From Shinisaurus crocodilurus (Eukaryota; Chordata; Lepidosauria; Squamata; Shinisauridae), in the NCBI GenBank assembly GCA_021292165.1, contig CM037880.1, positions 186,041,868 to 186,105,867 of the forward strand: a stretch of DNA of 64,000 nucleotides, written 5' to 3'. Below the pieces are notes generated by a model. The model did no database searches. It was not told the DNA's origin and saw only the letters and a list, made by a program, of their open reading frames with translations. A program made the position numbers and the translations under genes. This document shows positions 23,253-35,177 of this stretch, one piece after another; the stretch's first letter is position 1, and every line of letters starts with the position of its first letter.

Positions 23253-24035
23253 TCACTGTAGGACCGAGGAAAGGACAGCTCTGCCAAAGGCATTGTCCCT
23301 CCGGGATCGGACATCGACCTGGTAGTGAGTCACGAATGTCGAAGGCTTGGACCAAGTAGCCGCCTTACAAACATCAGACATGGAAACGCCTCTTGCGAAA
23401 GCCGTGGAGGTCGAAACCGCTCTGGTGGAGTGAGCTCGTATTGAAACAGGCATTGGCAGTCTTTTGAGTTCGTATGCCAATTTAATGCAACTCACGATCC
23501 AAGAAGAGATTCTCTGAAAGGGAGAGTGCCCTTTGAGGAGCCGCCGTAACAAACAAAAAGACAGGGTGACTTCCTGAGGGACTCAGTTCTCGCTTTGTAG
23601 AATGCAACGGCCCTCCTGACATCCAGCATGTGTAGTTGTTGTGGAAAAAACGCTGGCAAGATGATGTCTTGATTTAAGTGAAAATTAGAGACCACTTTAG
23701 GAAGGAACATCAGGTCTGGGTGTAATACCACCTTGTCCTTGTGAAAGTTAAGGTATGGTGGATCTATCCTTAACGCCGCCAGTTCAGAGGCTCTCCAAGC
23801 AGAAGTGATTGCTACGAGGAATGCAGTCTTAAACGAGACTAGTCGAAGATCTGCGGTAGCCATGGGCTCGAAAGGTTTCAACATGAGCACCCATAGGACC
23901 AGTTGGAGGTCCCAAGCCGGAGTGATTGGCTTAATTGGAGGTGGAATGTTTCTTAATCCTTTCATGAATTGTTTCACCAGGGGGTATGAAAACAAGGTAA
24001 ATCCCCCCTTGCCCACATGGTAAGCTGATAAGGCT
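23253..24035 (-). pseudogene. DIRS tyrosine recombinase, catalytic part
   Basis: Continues the recombinase begun at 26441 on the far side of the L1 insertion. It resumes as YLAALSAYHVGKGGF. The first catalytic Arg is in SAWRASELAALRID. The carboxy-terminal box reads IRAHSTRAVSTSTAF (H-x-x-R) and then AATWSKPSTFVTHY with the candidate nucleophilic Tyr, so all catalytic residues are present. A frameshift between 23552 and 23492 separates the two Arg boxes and the frame ends at 23253. This enzyme would insert the circular DNA intermediate. The copy is dead from the frameshift and the insertion. Confidence 0.85.
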
Positions 24036-26082
24036 GCTAGGTACACTTTCTTTCTTTCTTTTTTTAAAAAATATATTTTTTATTTAAATTTTTCCAAACA
24101 ATATATAAAATACAAATACATAACATACATAAAAAGGAAAGGAAAAAAATAATTAATAACACATAAACTACAAAATACATAAACATCCAAATTATACTAC
24201 AAATAACTGAAAACTTAAACAAACAACTACCTATACAAATACAAAAAAAGAAAAAACACATATTCTAAACCCCCACCCACACATATAATGTTTCCCCCCC
24301 TATAGCCGGGACCCATTTATCCCACTCATGGCCTGCCACACCGTCAAGGGGCGGGGGGGGGGGCGAAAGGATCCACCACCTGCTCATGGCAGCAGCTGTT
24401 CTTCTCCTCCCGATTAAACATTGATCATATTAATAAACCTATTAATACTGCACCTATTATATCCTGGTTACCTAAATATTATATCCCAATAAGGAAAGAG
24501 AGAAAAATAGAGTTGAGAAAATTTTATAATTATTAATATCAAAAATATTAATATTATATCCCAATAAGGAAAGAGAGAAAAATAGAGTTGAGAAAAATTT
24601 GTAATTATAAAATAACAAAAATATTAATATTAACAAATAAAACTTAAATCATAATCCTTTTTCTTAAATATTACACTTCTACCACACCAATCGTCTTTCT
24701 TTCTATCTTTGCTTCCATCCGAACACATAGTCCTTAGCGCAGCTCACCACCAACCGCTCCTCGCTCTGCCTGTGGTCCATCTCCATCTCCATCTTCTTCC
24801 AAAAGTCCCTTTTCACGCAGTAGCTCCATTCCTTGACTCCAAGATGTAATCCTTTGCTTTTTCCCATCAAACATAAAAGTTAAATATACTGGGTACCCCC
24901 ATCTATATGAAATTCCCTTCTTCATCAGAACAGTAGTGCAAGGTCTCACGCTACGCCTCCAGTTAATTGTTTGTGAACATAAATCATTGTAAATTTGCAC
25001 AGGGGCTCCTTGATACATCAGCTGATCAGATTTCTGCCTAATTGCTTTCATAAATAATTCCTTTTTATAATAACTGGCAAAACTCATAACTACATCTCTG
25101 GGAGTTATTTCTCCCCCTTTGAAAGCCACTCTGTAAACATGCACAATATCTTCTTGCTTCCATAGAAATTCAGGGGCCAATGATTTTAGCCAGTCCAAAA
25201 TCATGTCTCTCAAATTCCTGCCACCTTCCCTGCCACCTTCTGGAAATCCTCAAAGTCGGGCGTTGGACCTTTGCTCTCTGTCCTGAAGGTCAATAATTCT
25301 CCGCTCCAATTGATCAAATCTTAAATCCTGCTCCTGAATTTTTTCAATATTATCTTTCACTCCTTTTTCCACTGCTATAACTCTGTCTTTCATAACTTTC
25401 ATATCGGCGGTGATTCCCAAGACTGATTTTTGTATTTTTTGAAGCTCAGTTTGAACCTCTGACACAATCTGCTCTTTGTTTTGATTCAACTCAGCTTTTA
25501 TCATCACTTGAAGACATGCCATCAATTAATCAAGATTCATTTCTTTTTGTTTTAATTTCACCACGGGAGCAGTACTGCCTTCCTCAAATTGCCTTGCAGC
25601 TGATTGGTCATTATTGCTGTCCGTTCCAGCCGACATCTTCCTATTTCCAGGTGGTGACTCAGCACTTAAAGTTTCACTTTGAGAAAGTTTATCAAATCCC
25701 TTAATCTCACCCTCCGGATAATTATTAACCAATCCGTTTGTCTGTTCTTTTTCTATCTCTGTTCTCTGCAGCCGGTAACACTAACATCTGACGCGTGAGT
25801 TCTCTTAGAACGAACCCACACAGGCTCAGCTTTCTTTTTATCCCGGCCTCTCGGCATTTAGCACTTGATGGCCGTTATAAAGCAATAAAAAAGTTATAAA
25901 TCCTGTTCTTTCTTAGAGAGCAGACGCTTAACTCTTCCCATCCAGGTAATCAATCGTTCCTACTCACATTTCTTCATTTGCAGGGGATAATACTGCTTTT
26001 GAGTTTTTCTTCATCGGGAGCAACCCGAAACAGCTACCAGCCCATCCAGCCGGAAGCTCCTCCCCCCGCTAGGTACACTTTC
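24036..26082 (-). mobile_element. L1-like insertion with 15-bp target duplication, ORF1 only
   Basis: Inserted in the DIRS recombinase. The duplication GCTAGGTACACTTTC is at 24036-24050 and 26068-26082. The element (24051-26067) runs right to left: a GC-rich 5' region starting 'ggggggaggagcttccggct', ORF1 (25732-24734), then about 680 bp of AT-rich 3' region ending in A/T-rich sequence next to the left duplication. There is no ORF2 at all. Within the 3' region a stretch of about 41 bp (containing 'cccaataaggaaagagagaa') is repeated at about 24485 and 24563. It resembles the mammalian HAL1 arrangement (L1 with ORF1 only) or an internally deleted L1. Confidence 0.85.
24734..25732 (-). pseudogene. 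L1-type ORF1 protein, two in-frame stops
   Basis: Order of parts matches L1 ORF1p, the RNA-binding chaperone of the L1 particle. First comes an acidic N-terminal segment (25732-25529), then a coiled coil (25525-25253) with repeating hydrophobic spacing in SEVQTELQKIQKSVLGI and ERRIIDLQDREQRSNARL, then an RRM and C-terminal domain (25213-24737) with NLRDMILDWLK, ITPRDVVMSFASYYKKE and a GAPVQIYNDL motif. All three parts share one frame, broken by TAA at 25526-25528 and TGA at 25250-25252. Next to the second stop a 12-bp unit (gaaggtggcagg) is duplicated. Confidence 0.8.
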
Positions 26083-26441
26083 AGGGAACTGATTGATAGA
26101 CCTTTGTTTTGTAAATGAAGAAGGAATTTGAGAACTTGAGGGATAGAGGCGCTAGGATAGGGTACCTCGATCTTTCCTAGGTAATCACAGAATGCCTTCC
26201 ACTTCCTAGTATAGGACATCCTAGTGGAAGGTTTCAAGGCTTCTCGCAAAACTAGCTTCAGCTCCGGAGGAAGGGAGCTCGGTATCGAACGAGCCATGCC
26301 GTAAGTTTCAGGATGGTCGGATTCGGGTGAAGAAACGTGCCGCGAGCTTGGGAGAGTATTGTTTCCGTGTTCGGCAGGCGAAGGTATTCTCCTTCTGACA
26401 GGCGGAGGAGAGGAGCGAACCATGATTGTCTCGGCCACCAA
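26083..26441 (-). pseudogene. DIRS tyrosine recombinase, N-terminal part
   Basis: The core-binding (SAM-like) domain of the recombinase: LKLVLREALKPSTRMSYTRK, then WKAFCDYLGK and FLLHLQNKGLSISSLKVYLA. The frame runs into the L1 insertion at 26082 and resumes at 24035. It overlaps the end of the upstream RT/methyltransferase frame (which stops at 26258) in another frame, as is common in DIRS elements. Confidence 0.85.
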
Positions 26442-28289
26442 GGGGTTATCAGAATGCAGTTCGTATGGTCAGACTGGATCTTCGAGATGACCTTGGTTAG
26501 CAACGGAGTCGGTGGGAACATGTAGAACAGTGTCCCTGACCAATAGATGAGGAACGCGTCTCCTATCGAACTTTTGTCTTGGCCTGCTCTGCTGCAGAAT
26601 GTTGTGCAAGCTGCGTTCTCCGAGGTAGCGAAGAGATCCACTGTCGGAGTACCCCATTGGTGGAACAAGTGTTGGCGAATCAGATGCTCGAGTTGCCACT
26701 CGTGGGAGCTGATGGACACCCTGCTGAGGATGTCCGCCAAGGTATTGTCCTTTCCGGCAATATGGATGGCTCTCACCCGTATCCTCCGGGGGATCATCCA
26801 GTCGAACATACGAATGGTGAGGTTGGTCAGCCGTAGAGAGCGGGTACCACCTTCCTTGTTCAGGTAGGCCACCACTGTCGTATTGTCCGTGACCACCTGT
26901 ATTCGATTCCCTTGTAGCATGGATTCGAGACGTTTCATCGCATTCCAGACCGCTTGCAGCTCTAGGACGTTGATGTGCTTCCCACGGTCCTGTGGTGGCC
27001 AAGAGCCTTGTACATTGTGAGGGCCACAGTGTGCCCCCCAACCCAGAAGGGATGCGTCTGTTGTGAGTGTGAGCGACGGTGACGCCGGTTGAAACGAAGG
27101 CCTTTCGTTAGGTTTATCGAGTCGATCCACCAGCTCAGGGATTGCTTGATGCTGGCCGGGATAGACAGTCGAGTTCGGTGAGCGTTCGTCTCGGAATTGA
27201 ACGACCTTACGAACCAGTTTTGAAGTCGACGCATGCGGAGTCGGGCAAAGGGGACGACTGTTATCGAAGATGCCATAAGTCCGAGTAGACGTTGTACCGC
27301 ATGGACTGTACATGACGCTGCTTTTTGAAGCTTCAGCACAACGGTACTTATCTTCGTAATTCTGTCTTTTGGTAGGAAGGCGAGACCGACGGTAGCATCA
27401 AGTAGAGCCCCGATGAATTGTATCTTTTGAGTAGGGTAAAATGTTGACTTCTTTACATTGAGACAGAGTCTGAGAGAATTCAGCATGTCGATCGTCAAGC
27501 GGAGAGAATTTTGCAGCTGCTGTGCAGATGGTGCTACTACTAGCCAATCGTCCAGGTAAGGAAAAGGAGTTACTCTTTGAATCCGAAGGGCTGCACAGAC
27601 TACTGCCATGCATTTGGTGAATACTCTCGGAGCCGTCGAAAGACCGAATAGAAGCACTTGAAACTGGTAAGTATCGGGGTCGACTCGGAACCTCAGGTAT
27701 TTTTGGCTGTCTCGGTGGATCCCTATGTGAAAGTAGGCATCCTGGAGATCAATGGATGCGAACCAGTCGGTCTTGCGAAGCAGAAGCAAGATCGATTGTA
27801 GAGTGACCATCCGAAATTTCTTGGGCGGGATGAAGAAGTTGACTGCCTGTAGGTCCAGGATCGGTCGAAGCCCTCCATCCTTCTTTGACACCGTGAAATA
27901 CCTGGAATAGAGGCCGTCCTGTGCCAGGTGAGGACCTTCTGGATGGCCCCTTTGTGCAGCAAGGAAGCGACCTCTTCTCGCAGTGTATGGGATGGCTGCG
28001 TGGTGTGGATGCCAACAAAAGGTGGGAGGGTGTCGAACTCGATCCTGTATCCATGTTGGATAATGTCCAGAACCCATCAATCGGTGGTAATTTTCTTCCA
28101 GGATGTTAGGAAGAGGGATGGCCGGTTTCCAAACTGAGGTCGAGCCGTGATGATCGGTGCATAGGTGTCGGTCAGGCCTTCGTACGAGTCAAACTCGCCG
28201 CCTTTGAAAGTCGCCTCCTTTACGGGAGCCCCGGTACCGTTGTTGCTGGTACTGACGACTCGGTGCCCGGGGCTGCTGTGGACGAGCAC
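26258..28289 (-). pseudogene. DIRS reverse transcriptase, RNase H and methyltransferase-like region
   Basis: RT motifs include VSKKDGGLRPILDLQAVN, ASIDLQDAYFHI and FPYLDDWLVVAP (the Y-L-D-D catalytic box). RNase H has LTTDASLLGWG, HINVLELQAVWNA, VVTDNTTVVAYLN and AGKDNTLADILSR, giving the D-E-D-D set. A methyltransferase-like end follows (MFPPTPLLTKVISKI, PWWPRQSWF), as in DIRS elements of other vertebrates. The region opens in one frame (28289), meets TGA at 28077-28079, changes frame near 27940, and changes again near 27100. It would make cDNA for the recombinase step but is broken here. Confidence 0.85.
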
Positions 28290-30090
28290 GACTATCCTGC
28301 CACTGCTGATGTTGTTGAGTCTGTTGGGTAGACGGTGCAGCAGCCGGATACGGAGCCCACCTGCGGCGTCTGAAGGGTTTAGAGGAAGGTGGTGGGAGCA
28401 GACCCATCTTCCTCGCGTTTACCCGTGCCTTTTGTACCGCATCGAGGGAATCGTCCGTCTTGTCGTTAAACAGTCCGATTCCGTCGAAGGGTAAGTTTTC
28501 AATCTTGGCTTTGGTTTCTGTAGTCAAAGTGGAAGATCGAAGCCAAGCGTGACGGCGTAAGGCGATGGCACTCACCAATGATCTCCCATGACAGTCTCCC
28601 TGGTGCCTGGCAGTATGAATTTGTTGCCTGGATGTATTCGTCGCCTCGGCCTGGAAAACCCGAGCCAAGTCCCTTTTCTCGTCCGGCAAATAGTCAATTA
28701 ATCCTCCCATCTTCTCCCAAAGGAAAAGCTGATACCTAGCAATGGTAGCTTGGTAGCCGGCAACTCGGATCCCTAGGGCGCTCGAGGTGTAGACTCTTCT
28801 TCCAAAGTTGTCCAGGCGCTTCCCTTCGGGATCAGAGGGGGTCGAGTGCTGTTTCCCCGATCTGGATTGGGCCAACTCCACTATCACCGAGTTGGGGGCT
28901 GGATGGGAGAAAAGGAACTTGGCCGTGTCCGGATGAATTTTATAAAGTGCATTCAGGCGCTTTGCTGCAGGAGGGGCTGTGGAGGGCGAACTCCATGAGC
29001 CTTGAACTGTCTCGAACATCGTCGGGGTGATTGGCAGTAGCGTCGGACCCGCAGACGATTTGGAGACTGCGTCAAAGAGAGGATCGACCGTTTTCTTCTC
29101 TTCTACCGCAGTCTCGAGACCCAGGGCCTGGGCCATTCGGAGGACCTGGTCCTGGAACGTGCCCATGTCCTCAGAAGATGAAACGGCGGCCTGCGTCGAG
29201 ACATTCTGGTCTGGAGATGTTGAAGATGGGGATAAAGATCATATCGAGTCCGAGCCGGATAATGGGGACCCCGGAGTCGATGATCTGTGAGACCGAGACA
29301 CCGCAGTCATCGATACCATAGTGAGCTGGTCCTCTCTTTCGCGAACTTCCGCAGGAGGGGCAGGAGGTCCAACTGGTGGGGAAGGCCTCCTGGGACTCGG
29401 TCGCGCTACTTCTCGTCTGTATTCTCTACGAGGAGATTGTCTCCGGGCCGGGGACCTATCCTGGGAGCTGTAGCCTCTTGATTGGTATCTGTACTCCGAT
29501 ACCGGTGACCGTCCTCGGCGAGACCTGTATCGAGATACTGAAGAGTACCTCGAATCCCTTGAGTCATGGGAACGGTCTCTGTAATGCTGGGGATCCCGAG
29601 GTCGACGTGAGTCGGTAGATCTGGAGGATGCCCGATCCCGGGTAATTAAAACCTCTTCGATCTCGAGGGATCTAGATCGAGTCTGTGGCGTACGAGCCTG
29701 TACGCTACGGACCGGAGAGCTGAGAGCTGGCGGAGGAGCTCGTTCCGGAGACCTTGGGTCCGATGGGGAGTCCAGTATCTCCCCTTCTGAGATCGAAAGA
29801 GCCACAATAGGGTTCTTCGAGCCCGAAGAAGTTCTTGGAGGAGAGGAAGGCATTGGGTCCCTCGAGCCCGAGGGAGCCGCAGCAGCAGGAGACTTCTGCC
29901 CAGCCAGGCCTCCAGTAGGAACGACATCCGTCGGTTCCGGAGCCAACGTCGATCTCGAGCCCGAGAGGGACGAGGCTAATTTCTTAGCTAGTTTCCTGGC
30001 TTTGTCCTTCCTTTCCTTGCTCTTTCGTTTAGCTTCCTCCTTTTCTCTTCGAGCTTTTTTAAGCTTGCTCTTAGAGATCATGGCCTCCAT
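28189..30090 (-). pseudogene. DIRS gag-like protein, main part
   Basis: A basic Lys/Glu and Arg/Ser-rich segment (30090 to about 29300: KLKKARREKEEAKRKSKERK, many SRYRSR repeats), then a globular part (LYKIHPDTAKFLFSHPAPNS, DLARVFQAEATNTSRQQIH, ALRRHAWLRSS) and a Gln/Arg-rich tail (28330-28190), presumably nucleic-acid binding. An in-frame TGA at 29239-29241 splits it; both halves share one frame. Similar Arg/Ser and Gln-rich proteins are typical of vertebrate DIRS ORF1. Confidence 0.75.
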
Positions 30091-30368
30091 ATATGTGTCC
30101 TGGGCAGGCCGCCGAAGACATGGTGTGGGAGGGTGGCGTACTGGGCTGCACCGAAGGGTGAGGCCGTTCCGCGGGAGGTTGAAGAGCTCTTTTGTATAGG
30201 ATGGCAGTCAATTTGTCTGCCCTATGCCTCCTTGCTTGCTTTGTGAACGCCTGACAATGGTGGCAAGCGTCCACGTTATGCCCCTCACCAAGGCAGGCGA
30301 GACAGCGAGTGACCATCCACCGGAGGAAGCTTCGTGCTGCACCTAACGCACTTGCGAAAGGGAGCCTT
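30071..30368 (-). pseudogene. DIRS gag N-terminal Cys/His segment
   Basis: Begins at the ATG at 30368-30366 with FRKCVRC, then in a different frame (from about 30316) CLACLGEGHNVDACHHC. The Cys and His residues form a likely zinc-binding module (C-x2-C ... C-x2-C-x4-H-x4-C-x2-C). A frameshift lies near 30320 and another joins it to the main gag frame at about 30090. Confidence 0.65.
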
Positions 30369-30497
30369 TGGAGCCATGGTCAAACAATCGAAGAATAAAT
30401 CCCACGACGAACAGGGGGGAGAACAATTTTAAACGATCCTCAGAAAATTAGTTGTTTCTCTTGAAGAGAAGATAGAACCTCCCGAAGCACTACCATA

Positions 30498-30666
30498 CGC
30501 GATGGCGGTCGAAGAGGAACTGAGGGAGAGGGCGGGAACCCGCAAGAGGAGACGCGTGGGGGGAGGGGTTCCCGCCCAAATTTGCCTCAGCTATAGAATA
30601 TTCCCGAACGGTCTCCACGCAGGTGCAGAGCCCATATGTGTGATGCACAGAGACCACGAAGAAGAA
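30498..30666. repeat. DIRS right inverted terminal repeat
   Basis: Reverse-complement partner of 22748-22944. In element orientation this is the 5' repeat and would carry the promoter. Its outer end (to 30666) is copied in the internal complementary region. Confidence 0.9.
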
Positions 30667-31214
30667 CATTGTTTCCCACTTCCTGCTAATCTGCCTTTCT
30701 ATTTTGTCTGGTTCTCATGCATTGTCAGAGAACCTTTTAGCTTCCTAGATCCTAGAGCATGAATCCTACTTTTTGAATTGTTCTTGTAATACTACCGTAG
30801 TTCCTGGTTTTCAAGATTTTATTGCTCTCACTACAATCACAAGCAGGGGAAGTAACTACCTAGAATAGATGACTCCAAATTCTTGTGTTTGTTCAGACTG
30901 CAAAAGTTTATACCGTACATGAGATTGATTCTCATTGCTTTAGAAAGGCAGCTCCAATACATATTATTAACAATATTTCCCCCACAAACTTCACAAATCC
31001 TAGCTACTGCTTCAGTAGTTTCAACACAACCTCCAGACACTTTAATGATATATAATCCATTTATCAAAAGACCTTCTCCACGGTCACGGCAACACCTGCT
31101 TACAAAGACACTATGTGGAAATGCTACCTTGAAGAGGATCACATCAGTGTCAAGGTAGTGCACAGATCTAATGACTTGCTTTTGTGAACAATATTCCCTG
31201 AGGTTAGAAAACAT

Positions 31215-32560
31215 CTGGATAAAAAGATCAACAGAAATTGAACAGAAATGGAAATAAGAATACTACTTTCAGCAGTTTCCCACCAAACAAGATTTTGCAG
31301 CATATGAATACAATAGGTTGCTTTAGGAAAGAGAATGAACAGTCTTTATATATGTATCTATCACAGGTGAAAATAATAATAAAATATTTTAACATGGATT
31401 TGGGCTACACCAAATTTACTTAAGCAAGATCCACAATTATGACACATCATTTTGTTATATGAAAACAAATATGAGTAAACAGATGCAGTTCAGTCTTAAA
31501 AAGCCTCAAATAGAAAGGACTTGTACAGAGTTCATTTTCTTAAAAGACTTGCTTTCTCTCTATAGCAGCACTGAAGGCTCAGGAAGAGTGTGTGTATTAA
31601 GACTACCTGTATGCCTGAGGTGTTCTAATATTCCCATTCTAAGAGCTACCTGCTTCCTGATGTCTAAATTAACACAAGTTAGCATCGCTTCTCACAACAG
31701 CTGGGAATGAAGTGGATGCCCTATCAGTAATGACTTCAGTTGTTTGAAATGACCTGAGGTGGAAGGAATTCCTGCAGTGCCTGTATAGGGTTAGGCCCTA
31801 TCATGCATGTGTAGAATCTTCCTGAAGGCCTAAAGTGCATTAAAGTGCACTGGGTGCTGTACTGGGTGAAAGGGAGGACTGTTAGCAAGTTCTACTTGGT
31901 GCTGAGTAAGTGGTCCTGAACCAAGAGAGAAGGGCAACATGGGACTATCTAACTGAAGACCAAATTTTAACAAAACTTAATGAAAGCTTTATCAAGAAAC
32001 ATTTCTAATACGAAAATCCTAGGTTCTGCCACTGCTGTGGCTACCACCACCCCAGAAGTTCCTATATAGTTATACAAAAGGTGACATTTCATCTTTAAAA
32101 ACTTGATTTGGCAGGTAGGACATAGCAAGCATGCCCAGAATGTTAAAAGTCCAGTTCTTTGTTCTGGCTGCACTTCCACTCTCCCCTTTCATCATACATT
32201 TTCTTTTGAATAATTTTTGTGATTGCTAGAGCCAAACAAGTCTTAGTTCTTGCCACGATGACTCTCTTTTACTATGTACCAAAAGGAGCCTGGTTGTCTG
32301 AACAGCATAGGAAGAGAGCAATTAAATTTGATTTTGCATTTCTGCAAAAGGAGGCGATTTAAAAGCTATTCCTTTGGAGAGATTTTTTTTTTACATTTCC
32401 CCCCTAAGACATTCCTTAGCATGTGCCAATTCACACAAGTAATTGCTCTCATTGTTACATAGAAAGAAGGAATTCACCCTGGGTAAGGTTCTGACATGAT
32501 AAATACATAACACATTGAAGCTAAATAAATAAATAAAGCTAAGAAGCCCTTCATATGTTA
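31215..32560. other. unique DNA, no gene recognised
   Basis: AT-rich sequence without recognised repeats. Several short minus-strand open frames (for example 31967-32179) have no identifiable homology. Confidence 0.3.
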
Positions 32561-32567
32561 GGATATA

Positions 32568-33123
32568 CAGGGCTGGTGCAGACTTCACTGTGCCCTTGGC
32601 ACAGTACTGCTGATGACCCTTCCTGCTGAACCCCGCCTCCCGCTGACCAAAATCCCTCCGCCCCGCCTAAGTTGCCCGCCCCCTCACCCCCCTCACCCAC
32701 AGAAACCCACTGCCAGCTAAAGCTCACTCACACTCTCCCCGCTCTCAGGTGTTTTGTTTACCTGGTGGGGGGAGCGGTTCCTCCTTCTCACCTGACTTGG
32801 CTGTCCAGGCTGGCAAGGCACCACAGCACTCGGCCAGCCCCACATGTGCTTTTAAAAGCAAGACCACCCTGTGCCCTTCCCCCGCAAGGCAGATCGCTGC
32901 TACTCAAAATGTAAGTACCGGTAATATTTTTTTTCTTTTAAAATGAAGCAGCAACGGGCCTGCACACTTGGCCATGGTGCTTACTTTCATCAGCGAGGCT
33001 GGGCAGGAGGCCAAGGAGGAGGATGGTGGCAGCTGAGGAAGGCTCAGGGGCAGGGAAGGGTCATTCTGAACCTCTGGCCCCTTGGCAACTGCCCGTCCAT
33101 GCCAACAGCGGACTCCGGGCCTG
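32568..33123. mobile_element. possible GC-rich hAT-like non-autonomous element
   Basis: A sharply GC-rich block starting CAGGGCTGGTGCAGAC and ending GACTCCGGGCCTG, so the ends are weakly inverted. No matching 8-bp duplication was found. The interior has no open frame of interest. It could equally be a GC-rich host segment. Confidence 0.3.
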
Positions 33124-33569
33124 ATATGGGTTCACATTACAAAAAACCTTCCGAGTGGCAGAGGATATTCATATGGGGAGATACATTTCCCCCCTCATAA
33201 CATGTGAAGTGGTGGCCTTAAAGTTAGCAATATACTATACCATGAACATGTGAGAAATCCCATTACTACCAGACAGATTAATAAGATTTGTAATTGCAGT
33301 GAGCCACAGGACCCAGTACAAACCTGTAACATGCCCCCTCCCACACACACATGCCACTACCCCATACATACAATGTCATGAATCATGAGAGAAAATTTTT
33401 GAAATTACATTTTCTACATTTCTGAAATTACGCCTTGGCCCACACAGAGGCTTTTCTACCAAGCCCCCAAAACACCCCCCTTTGCTTTTTTGTTAAACAT
33501 CACATCCAGCCTGAAGAGCTCTACAAAATTTGTTAACTTCCGGTCCTCACAAAGGTATTATCCTATCAG

Positions 33570-33915
33570 TGTTTTGATTTTCCCCCCTAATGGAGCAATG
33601 TGGCTGCAAACATTTTGACTGGGTTTGCACAATCGTGGATGGAAAAGAAGCCATGGTGGCTTCTTTTCCTGTGTCATCCAAACCCAGTGAGGTGGGCAGT
33701 GGGGGTGGCTTCCAAACCACCCTGCAACCCACGCCTTGTTCTAGGGTTCCAGGGTGGTTTCGAAACCACCCCCACCAGGTTCAGACAGCATGTGTAATTA
33801 TGGAAATGAGGTGGTGTGCAACGGGCACACGTGGGGCGGGAAAAAGAAGCCACCGTAGCTTCTTTTCTTTCCCTGATCATGCGAACCCGGCCACTATAAA
33901 CACTTTTCTGACCTT
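33570..33915. mobile_element. fold-back DNA element
   Basis: Inverted ends around 'tgactgggtttgcacaatcg' and 'tgatcatgcgaacccgg', with internal inverted pairs 'aagaagccatggtggcttct' and 'ggtggcttccaaaccaccct' against 'agggtggtttcgaaaccacc'. The same family recurs at 55280-55545. Confidence 0.6.
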
Positions 33916-33929
33916 TTTTATTGCAAAGT

Positions 33930-35170
33930 CATGAATTATCTCCCCATATAGCCAGACAGTGTTTGTATTTGAACTAGACATATATTTTGGGCCTGCAAAT
34001 CCTACCAGCAGCACAGGCTCCCACTGACTTGAGATCAAAGTCCCTGAGTATTATGGTGCTCCCACCAGCTGTTCCTCCCTCCTGGCTACAGACAAGGAAC
34101 TCTGAGACTGGTAGTTCTTGAGAGAGCATGTCAAATAGGGAGGCACAGATCTCTCCATCTCTCAAACAAAAAGTCCTAGTTTAATTATACAAGCACACAC
34201 ACACAACCCATTCTACAGAAGGGCCTCAGAACACTGCTTGTTCTACTCTAACATGCTTGTTCTACTTCTGATTGGCTTCAGCAACTCTCCCAACATCTGT
34301 ACAATAGCGTAGGGATGTGTAAGAAATTCGGTAGGGGGGTGAGAACTCCTCGAATTTCTCAGGCTTGGCTTCCCGAGGCTCGTCTCGCTGTGCACGCCTT
34401 GGTCTTGACTCGACTTTGCTGAGTCCAGCGGGCACAAACGCGCTCTGTGGCCATCGAGCCACCGTTTGTGCATTATTATTATTTTTACCTCCCCTTCAGA
34501 GTGCCCTTGTGCATCCAGGATGCACTGAGGCAAAGCTTCACATTCTTCTTCTTCCACATTGGGACCTGATAACTCTTTTGCATCTGTAAAGGCTCCAAAC
34601 AACATACGCCAAACAACTGCCTCACTTGTTTATAAATCTGCACAAAGCTGCTGTTAAAGGCACAGATGCAATAATCAATATAAAAGTTGGCAACCCTATC
34701 TGGATAATGAAAAAGAAAGTGGGGGATGGGAGAACAAGGGTGATTCATCCCTAGAGGCTACCATTCTTTTTTCCTCATACACCTCACTTATTTCCTGTAA
34801 ATCAACGACAGTGGGCAGAGGTCAGTAAATATGAGACAGCTGAGAATCCCCTTGAACTCAGAAACCATGTGCTACATGGAAAGTTGCTGTACACCAGCTC
34901 AGAGGATAGGATCTATTTGGCCCAGTCTTTTCTTCCATTCTACACGGAGTGGCAGCAGCTTTCCTTTGAACCCAAGATCTTTTGCATGCCCAGCACATGC
35001 TCTGCTACTGAGTCAAGCCCTTCCTCAGACTTTTGCTGTCCTTGCTGAATATTAATGTCTTCTCCCCCAGGGTAGGGAAGGTGAGAATCCTTCCCAAGAT
35101 TGGTGCCCCTCAGAATCCTGACAACCTGTCCAGCCCTACCAGCCTGAAGTTTATTAGCCACCCCTGAATT
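33930..35170. other. no gene or repeat recognised
   Basis: About 1.2 kb of unique-looking DNA. Open frames on both strands near 34243-34605 have no recognisable features. Confidence 0.3.
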
Positions 35171-35177
35171 TATTAGG

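Larger units (their letters stand above)
22748..30666 (-). mobile_element. DIRS-type tyrosine-recombinase retrotransposon, complete termini, decayed
   Basis: The element runs right to left. It has inverted terminal repeats (30498-30666 and 22748-22944), a gag region, an RT/RNase H/methyltransferase region, a tyrosine recombinase, and an internal complementary region at 23128-23209. No target duplication is present, as expected for DIRS elements, which integrate through a recombinase and not an integrase. After removing the L1 insertion and its duplication (24036-26067), about 5.9 kb is native. In-frame stops and several frameshifts in every gene make it non-autonomous. The ends are defined by the complementary region to within two or three bases (AAG/GAA overlap). 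Confidence 0.9.

Noticed and set aside
26034..26082. C-terminal residues after the DIRS recombinase N-terminal part as native sequence
   Set aside because: The residues after KVYLA are translated from the L1 insertion and its target duplication.
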